The position numbers were made by a program, and so were the translations under genes. A DNA stretch of 16,386 bases, from contig WTGR01000057.1 in assembly GCA_011523485.1 (NCBI GenBank), forward strand, positions 1-16,386. The letters run 5' to 3'. A model generated the notes under the pieces. It saw nothing but the letters and a program-made list of their open reading frames with translations. It did not search any database and was not told where the DNA came from. Of this stretch, positions 13,144-16,386 are shown piece by piece (positions within the stretch are counted from its first letter, which is position 1; the number at the start of each line of letters is the position of its first letter). The stretch is from Acidobacteriota bacterium (GTDB lineage Bacteria; Acidobacteriota; Vicinamibacteria; Vicinamibacterales; UBA8438).

Positions 13144-13713
13144 ATGAGCGACAGTCCGACCGACACCCGCAGGAAACTCCGAGACCTCCTGGAAGCCCGC
13201 GCGTTTCGAACCGGCGAGATCACGCTCAGCACCGGCGCGAAATCGAACTTCTACTTCGACTGCAAACCGGTGACGTTGAGCGCGGACGGCGCCTACCTGG
13301 TCGGCATGGCCTTCCTCGACGCGCTCGAGAAGCTTCCGGAGCGCCCCGGGGCGGTCGGCGGGTTGACGCATGGCGCGGACCCGATCGTCAGCTCGATGGT
13401 GGCGCTGTCGTACGCCCGCGAGTGCCCGATCGACGGCTTCTACGTCCGCAAGGAGCCGAAGCGCCACGGCACGAAGCGCCGGCTGGAGAATCCGCCGCAA
13501 CCGGGAACGAAGGTCGTGATTGTCGACGACGTCGTCACGAGCGGCGGGTCCCTGCTGAAGGCGGTCGAGGAAGCGCGCGCGGCCGGCTGCGAAGTCATCG
13601 CCGCGATGGCCCTCGTCGACCGGGGCGAACAGGACGGCGCGGCCAATGTCCGCAGGGAAGTCGGCAACTACGTCCCGCTCTACACGCGGAGCGACTTCCG
13701 CGGGTTGTCGTGA
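13144..13713 (+). CDS. pyrE: orotate phosphoribosyltransferase
   Basis: The product is 189 residues, a normal length. It converts orotate and PRPP to orotidine 5'-monophosphate plus pyrophosphate, the fifth step of de novo pyrimidine synthesis, in the cytosol. The PRPP-binding signature VVIVDDVVTSGG is at residues 124-135 with the acidic pair Asp128/Asp129. The flexible catalytic loop FYVRKEPKRHGTKRRLEN carries the expected Arg102/Lys103, Lys106 and His108. The N-terminal orotate-side segment TGEITLSTGAKSNFYFDCKP is typical. ATG 13144 is preceded by AGGTGA at nine bases. No other pyr gene is in the window; it stands alone among toxin-antitoxin modules. Confidence 0.95.
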   Translation: MSDSPTDTRRKLRDLLEARAFRTGEITLSTGAKSNFYFDCKPVTLSADGAYLVGMAFLDALEKLPERPGAVGGLTHGADPIVSSMVALSYARECPIDGFYVRKEPKRHGTKRRLENPPQPGTKVVIVDDVVTSGGSLLKAVEEARAAGCEVIAAMALVDRGEQDGAANVRREVGNYVPLYTRSDFRGLS

Positions 13714-13831
13714 CCCGGCGACCCGCATCGTTGGGCGGGTTGCCCGCGACCCGTAAATCCGGATCTCGCCGAGCTGCTCACGGACCTCGCCCGCGGCTCG
13801 CCGGCGATTCTCGCGACAGCAGTCCGAGCGG

Positions 13832-13861
13832 TTGACTTACCAGGGTAATGAAAGTGACAAT
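13832..13861 (+). promoter_or_regulatory. candidate sigma70 promoter for vapBC pair 2
   Basis: TTGACT (13832-13837), an 18-base spacer and GACAAT (13856-13861), 30 bases before the antitoxin ATG. This is the best -35 match in the window. The preceding 118 bp after pyrE contain a small GCGGG/CCCGC hairpin (13735-13747) but no T-run. Confidence 0.45.
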
Positions 13862-13891
13862 GCTCCGGTGCGCAATGCAGGGGGCAGGCCC

Positions 13892-14152
13892 ATGGCATCG
13901 ATCGAATCGAAAATCACGTCACAGGGTCAGGTTTCGGTTCCGGTCCGGATCCGCCGCAAGCTGGGGTTGACGCCGGGCTCGACCGTCGAGTGGTGCGAGC
14001 GAGGGGACGAAGTAGTCGTGCGACGGGCGTCGAAGTACTCGTCGCTGGACATTCACGAAGCCGTGTTCGACGCACCGCCGGGGCGCAAGAGCGTCGCGGA
14101 CATGGACGAGGGTATCCGGTCCCACATGCGGCGCACCCATGCGCGCGGTTGA
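13892..14152 (+). CDS. vapB: AbrB/SpoVT-type VapB antitoxin (pair 2)
   Basis: An 86-residue antitoxin. The N-terminus MASIESKITSQGQVSVPVRI and the following RRKLGLTPGSTVEWCERGDE form the AbrB swapped-hairpin DNA-binding domain. The C-terminal arm (SSLDIHEAVFDAPPGRKSVA, then basic residues) should wrap the toxin. ATG 13892 is chosen because the domain begins there and GGGGG lies about seven bases upstream. The 3' end overlaps the toxin by 14 bases. It belongs to the same antitoxin class as pair 1 but is clearly diverged, so it is not a recent duplication. Confidence 0.9.
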   Translation: MASIESKITSQGQVSVPVRIRRKLGLTPGSTVEWCERGDEVVVRRASKYSSLDIHEAVFDAPPGRKSVADMDEGIRSHMRRTHARG

Positions 14153-14519
14153 CACGAACGTCCTCGTCCGGCTGATCGTGCGCGACGATCCGGAACAGGT
14201 CGCCCGCGCCGAGACGTTCGTCGAGCACGGCGCCTGGATTTCGCTGCCGGTGCTCGCCGAGACCGTATGGGTGCTGAAGTCCGTCTACGGGCTGAACCGC
14301 CGGCGCATCGGGACCGCTGTGAGCATGCTCGTAGAGCACGATCGCCTCGTCCTGCAGGATGAGGACGTCGTCCGACGAGCGCACGCGACGTTCGCACGCG
14401 AGCGAGCGGTCGGATTCTCCGATTGCCTCGTCGTCGAGATCGCCCGCAAGGCGGGACACGTTCCGGTGGGCACGTTCGACAGGAAGATGTCGCGCGTGGA
14501 CGGCGCCCACCGATTGTGA
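14139..14519 (+). CDS. vapC: VapC PIN-domain ribonuclease toxin (pair 2)
   Basis: A 126-residue toxin starting inside the end of its antitoxin gene. The complete acidic site is Asp5 (AVDTNVLVR), Glu41 (LAETVWVL), Asp95 (GFSDCLVVEIA) and Asp114 (GTFDRKM). It resembles the toxin of pair 1 in layout (LPVLAETVWVLKSVYG versus PVFCELAWVLKRAYG), as expected for the same subgroup. It appears intact and active. The same frame stays open past the stop for some 30 codons, but I see no family in that read-through. Confidence 0.9.
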   Translation: MRAVDTNVLVRLIVRDDPEQVARAETFVEHGAWISLPVLAETVWVLKSVYGLNRRRIGTAVSMLVEHDRLVLQDEDVVRRAHATFARERAVGFSDCLVVEIARKAGHVPVGTFDRKMSRVDGAHRL

Positions 14520-14685
14520 CAGCGACGCACTCAGTCCGGCGGCGCCTGGCGCGGATTCTACGCACCGGATGTCGCCGGGCTGAGGCGCGAGGGAGCCGCG
14601 TCGCTCAAGGCTTTTCTGGGCATGTGTCGCGAAGAGGGCGTCGAGCTTGCGACGCGCTTTGGCCAACAATGGAGCCATCAAGAGC

Positions 14686-14907
14686 ATGTGGCAGGATGCC
14701 AATACGCCGGTTCGACCCGTCCAGATCTCGATGGATGCGGCACTCCTGCGCCGCATCGACGCGGACCCCGAGGTTCGCCAACGCGGGAGGTCGGCGTTCA
14801 TCCGCTCGGCGATAGAGATGTACCTCGAGTGGAGCGTCGTCCACCCGGGCGCGTCCTCGACGTTAGCATCGTGGTGCCGCGGCCGGCGCCGAGGGCTTGC
14901 GGTGTGA
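14686..14907 (+). pseudogene. orphan, C-terminally truncated ribbon-helix-helix antitoxin
   Basis: Residues 9-47 read as a ribbon-helix-helix (Arc/CopG-type) antitoxin: PVQISMDAALLRRIDADPEV, then RGRSAFIRSAIEMYLE. After Glu47 the family's expected charged helix and toxin-binding tail are replaced by unrelated sequence (WSVVHPGASSTLASWC and a basic end), with a break near 14828. No MazF or PIN toxin gene follows; the Phd antitoxin begins 44 bp later. ATG 14686 has only a distant GGAG (11 bases), and an in-frame TTG at 14647 is possible. The DNA-binding part could still fold and bind its old operator, but neutralisation is probably lost. Confidence 0.65.
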
Positions 14908-14926
14908 CCAGCTTCCTGGCTAAGCT
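14897..14926 (+). promoter_or_regulatory. weak candidate promoter for the phd-vapC' module
   Basis: TTGCGG (14897-14902), an 18-base spacer and TAAGCT (14921-14926). The interval also holds an AGCTT/AAGCT inverted pair around the -10, which could be a Phd operator. Matched by eye. Confidence 0.28.
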
Positions 14927-14951
14927 GAATCGTCCCGCAGGAGAACCCCCG

Positions 14952-15185
14952 ATGCCCATCGTGAACGTCCACGAAGCCAAGACGCAACTGTCCCGGCTGT
15001 TGGCGCAGGTGGAGGCCGGCGAGGAGGTCGTCATCGCTCGCCGGGGCCAACCGGTCGCCCGGCTCGTGTGTTGCAAGCCCAGGGGCAAGCGTCGTTTCGG
15101 CGCCATGAGGGGAGACATCAAGATCACCGACGCCTTCTTCGAGCCGCTGCCGGAAGAGGAACTGAAGCTGTGGGAGGGTGGATAG
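14952..15185 (+). CDS. Phd/YefM-type antitoxin
   Basis: The product is 77 residues, with AGGAG eight bases before ATG. The Phd/YefM N-terminal DNA-binding fold is clear: MPIVNVHEAKTQLSRLLAQV, EAGEEVVIARRGQPVARLV. The C-terminus (MRGDIKITDAFFEPLPEEEL) is the tail usually seen in Phd partners of LLDTHAFLWW-type PIN toxins. The antitoxin looks complete, but its toxin gene downstream is cut short, so it is effectively an orphan repressor. Another role, such as neutralising a related toxin elsewhere, is possible. Confidence 0.88.
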   Translation: MPIVNVHEAKTQLSRLLAQVEAGEEVVIARRGQPVARLVCCKPRGKRRFGAMRGDIKITDAFFEPLPEEELKLWEGG

Positions 15186-15189
15186 AACC

Positions 15190-15398
15190 GTGCGAGTCTT
15201 GCTCGACACGCACGCGTTCCTGTGGTGGATGGCCGGTGATCCGCGTCTGGTGGAGAGCGCGCGGCTTGCGATCGCGGACAACGACAACGACGTTCTGATC
15301 AGCGCCGCATCGGCGTGGGAAATCGCAACGAAGCACCGTCTCGGCAAGCTGCCGGAGGCCGATGCGCTGGCGGACGACATACGCGGCTGCATCGCCGA
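15190..15398 (+). pseudogene. truncated VapC PIN toxin, partner of the Phd antitoxin
   Basis: From GTG 15190, four bases after the antitoxin stop, the reading begins VRVLLDTHAFLWWMAGDPRL and continues SAASAWEIATKHRLGKLPEA up to about DDIRGCIA. It contains the first PIN Asp and the Glu (of AWEIA). The second half of the domain, which in this subgroup carries the DPFDRMLIAQA and T.D motifs with the remaining catalytic acids, is absent. From about 15398 the DNA is homologous on the other strand to an AAA ATPase start, and the frame drifts on without family resemblance to a stop at 15858. The toxin should be inactive. Confidence 0.8.
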
Positions 15399-15495
15399 TC
15401 AGCGTGGACTTTCCGGTCTGACGAGGCCCGAACAGGAAGCAGGACTTCCGTTCCACCAGGGCCCGCACGTCGAGGACACGAGGGATTGTCGGCAT
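15397..15495 (-). pseudogene. N-terminal stub of an AAA (DUF4143-type) ATPase
   Basis: From ATG 15495 the minus strand reads MPTIPRVLDVRALVERKSCF, then LFGPRQTGKSTLI. This is the characteristic start of AAA_14/DUF4143 ATPases, with an exact Walker A (GPRQTGKST). After about 33 codons homology stops at the junction with the truncated PIN toxin; the rest of a roughly 400-residue protein is missing. The stub cannot be functional. It marks the other side of a recombination joint. Confidence 0.75.
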
Positions 15496-15517
15496 CGCGG
15501 CCGTTTCACCGGACCTG

Positions 15518-15544
15518 CCGCTGATTCTAACGTGGAGTCAGCGG
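15518..15544. repeat. 10-bp inverted repeat over the -10 of the ATPase stub
   Basis: CCGCTGATTC (15518-15527) and GAGTCAGCGG (15535-15544) pair with one wobble around a seven-base loop. The left arm overlaps the minus-strand TAGAAT (15529-15524). It could be an operator for the lost ATPase gene, or a terminator 27 bases past the stop of the minus-strand vapC, though no T-run follows. Confidence 0.5.
15524..15529 (-). promoter_or_regulatory. candidate -10 box (TAGAAT) of the ATPase stub
   Basis: The minus-strand TAGAAT lies 28 bases before ATG 15495, in the ten-mer TTAGAATCAG that also occurs at 11151-11160. It lies inside an inverted repeat. Confidence 0.3.
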
Positions 15545-15570
15545 TGAATCCGCCGAATCGACCCTCCGGT

Positions 15571-16005
15571 TCACACGGGAATCGTCTCGACCCAGTCTCG
15601 TTCCGCCTCCGCGAGGAGGTCCGCCATGCCCGTGTCGAAAGTGGCGAGCCGGCCGCCGCGTTGCGCGGCGAGTCCAAGCAGCACGGCATCCGTGATCTGG
15701 CGATAGCCCTGAATGCGCGAGCGGATTCCGGCCGGCAGCGCCGTGACGGAGTGCTCCATCGCCCAGAACGCATGCGATTCCAGCCGCCGGAGACGGCCCA
15801 GCAGTGCTATGGCGTCGAAGACGGTCACGGACCGCTTGACGGCCGACGGGTTGCATGACACGCGCACGAACCCGGCTTCGGTCAGCGGACAAGTAGCCCA
15901 GCCGTTCCCGCGGACTCCGGCGAACCAGGTCCTCGCCGCGTTGTGGTGCACGTGATGGGGCCACGTCAGCGCGATGAGCACGTTGACGTCGAGCAATCGA
16001 GTCAC
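15571..16005 (-). CDS. vapC: VapC PIN-domain ribonuclease toxin (pair 4)
   Basis: About 144 residues from GTG 16005, which overlaps the antitoxin stop as GTGA; another GTG two codons earlier (16011) is equally open. It belongs to a different PIN subgroup from the others, with the family features LLDVNVLIALTWPHHVHHNA, WATCPLTEAGFVRVSCNP, QITDAVLLGLAAQRGG and RLATFDTGMADLL. These supply the acids Asp (LLDVN), Glu (LTEAG), Asp (QITDA) and Asp (ATFD), so the nuclease site looks complete. Length is normal. It is paired with the upstream minus-strand antitoxin. Confidence 0.9.
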   Translation of the reverse strand: MTRLLDVNVLIALTWPHHVHHNAARTWFAGVRGNGWATCPLTEAGFVRVSCNPSAVKRSVTVFDAIALLGRLRRLESHAFWAMEHSVTALPAGIRSRIQGYRQITDAVLLGLAAQRGGRLATFDTGMADLLAEAERDWVETIPV

Positions 16006-16232
16006 GGCCACTCGTCGAGCGCCCGCTGAACGTCCTCGCTGGTGATCGGCGGCGCATCGGGCGAAACCCGGAAGACCGGCACGCCGTCGTCTTCGTGGTC
16101 GGTTACGCCGGTCCCTCTGAAGCCGCGCCGGGCCAACTCCGACACCGCGGTCCCGAGGCTGACGCTGCGCCGGCCAGCCAGCGCTCGCGCGACGGCCAGC
16201 ACGTCGTCGTCAATCGTCAATGTGGTCCGCAT
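16002..16232 (-). CDS. vapB: ribbon-helix-helix VapB antitoxin (DUF2191-like, pair 4)
   Basis: A 76-residue antitoxin beginning MRTTLTIDDDVLAVARALAG and RRSVSLGTAVSELARRGF, the ribbon-helix-helix pattern of the VapB group partnered with LLDVNVL-type PIN toxins. The C-terminus (FRVSPDAPPITSEDVQRALD) is the usual toxin-binding tail. There is no Shine-Dalgarno; a -10 element ends seven bases before the ATG, which suggests a leaderless transcript. Its stop overlaps the toxin start. Confidence 0.88.
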   Translation of the reverse strand: MRTTLTIDDDVLAVARALAGRRSVSLGTAVSELARRGFRGTGVTDHEDDGVPVFRVSPDAPPITSEDVQRALDEWP

Positions 16233-16238
16233 GGTCGC

Positions 16239-16247
16239 ATCATAGCA
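16239..16247 (-). promoter_or_regulatory. extended -10 promoter (TGCTATGAT) for vapBC pair 4, probably leaderless
   Basis: The TGn-TATGAT arrangement on the minus strand ends seven bases before the vapB ATG (16232), so the predicted transcription start falls on or next to the A of the start codon. The lack of a good -35 fits an extended -10 promoter. Confidence 0.5.
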
Positions 16248-16386
16248 TCACCTCATCCTGCTGCGGGTGTACACGAACGACGCGATGCCTGCGGCCGGAT
16301 CATGTCGCGTCTGGATCCACCGTCGCGGTTCCCACGCCCTTGTTGGTGGTCCGGAATATGACGCCTTCTCCGGCGCCCGGCTCGTT
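16248..16386. other. right-edge segment, no secure gene
   Basis: No gene can be supported. A minus-strand frame open from the edge to TGA 16302-16300 encodes 28 residues (start NEPGAGEGVIFRTTNKGVG) and could be the tail of a neighbouring gene, but a plus-strand frame is equally open and codon bias does not choose between them. Confidence 0.3.

Noticed and set aside
13733..13747. GCGGG-TTG-CCCGC hairpin after pyrE as a terminator
   Set aside because: The stem is only five pairs and no T-run follows.
11609..14519. vapBC pairs 1 and 2 as a recent tandem duplication
   Set aside because: The proteins share fold and layout but differ at most positions, and the overlap geometry differs (4 versus 14 bases).
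14520..14685. open frame following the pair 2 vapC stop (GAWRGFYAPDVAGLRREGAA and on)
   Set aside because: It looks mildly coding but has no start, no recognisable family and runs antisense-free only by chance in GC-rich DNA; not enough to call a remnant.
13914..15392. 492-codon minus-strand open frame spanning vapBC pair 2 to vapC'
   Set aside because: It runs antisense across several independently recognisable genes and has no domain.
15399..15858. continuation of the truncated vapC frame to a stop at 15858
   Set aside because: The sequence after 15398 is antisense to the ATPase stub and the minus-strand vapC; read-through shows no PIN features.
1..16386. CRISPR array, tRNA genes or insertion-sequence ends
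   Set aside because: I looked for regularly spaced direct repeats, tRNA-like cloverleaf signals (TTCGA loop, acceptor pairing) and transposase motifs; none was seen.

Overview
The window is about 16.4 kb of GC-rich bacterial DNA with dense coding on both strands. Its gene content suggests a Gram-negative, probably Acidobacteriota-like bacterium (class Vicinamibacteria would fit): a secreted PQQ-propeller protein, a PD40/TolB-like propeller, a TonB-dependent receptor with an N-terminal carboxypeptidase-regulatory-like domain, a TlpA-thioredoxin/Sel1 fusion, and many PIN-domain toxins. That assignment is an inference from family content; there is no rRNA or other marker gene. No tRNA, rRNA, CRISPR array or insertion-sequence transposase was seen.

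Layout. 1-5.6 kb is an envelope block: the last 38 codons of an unrecognised gene, a PQQ-propeller gene that has lost its middle in frame (minus), a divergent secreted PD40-propeller gene (plus), and a TonB-dependent receptor (minus). Just upstream of the receptor lie the frameshifted remains of the C-terminus of an RND efflux pump; the last piece reads in frame into the receptor ORF, so the receptor's true start is uncertain. 5.7-9.2 kb is a compact plus-strand operon: a DUF1330 protein, an NCS2-like permease with a degenerate anti-sigma-kinase-like (HATPase) tail, and an overlapping SLC13/DASS-like transporter. Both transporters lack the canonical substrate or sodium residues of their families. 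9.3-11.4 kb (minus) holds a lipoprotein-less secreted TlpA/Sel1 fusion and a 74-residue two-helix membrane protein.

11.5-16.25 kb is a toxin-antitoxin cluster around two housekeeping-type genes (a TauE/SafE permease and orotate phosphoribosyltransferase). It holds two AbrB-type vapBC pairs, an orphan and truncated ribbon-helix-helix antitoxin, a Phd antitoxin whose PIN toxin is cut off mid-domain, the first 33 codons of an AAA/DUF4143-type ATPase fused tail-to-tail to that cut, and a fourth vapBC pair on the minus strand. At least two modules are broken by junctions, which makes this a turnover hotspot with intact and decayed modules side by side.

The most unusual items are the NCS2-HATPase fusion (a mirror of the SulP-STAS arrangement), the RND relic that runs into the receptor start, the toxin/ATPase chimeric junction near 15398, the internally deleted PQQ protein, and promoters placed so close to start codons that leaderless mRNAs are likely.
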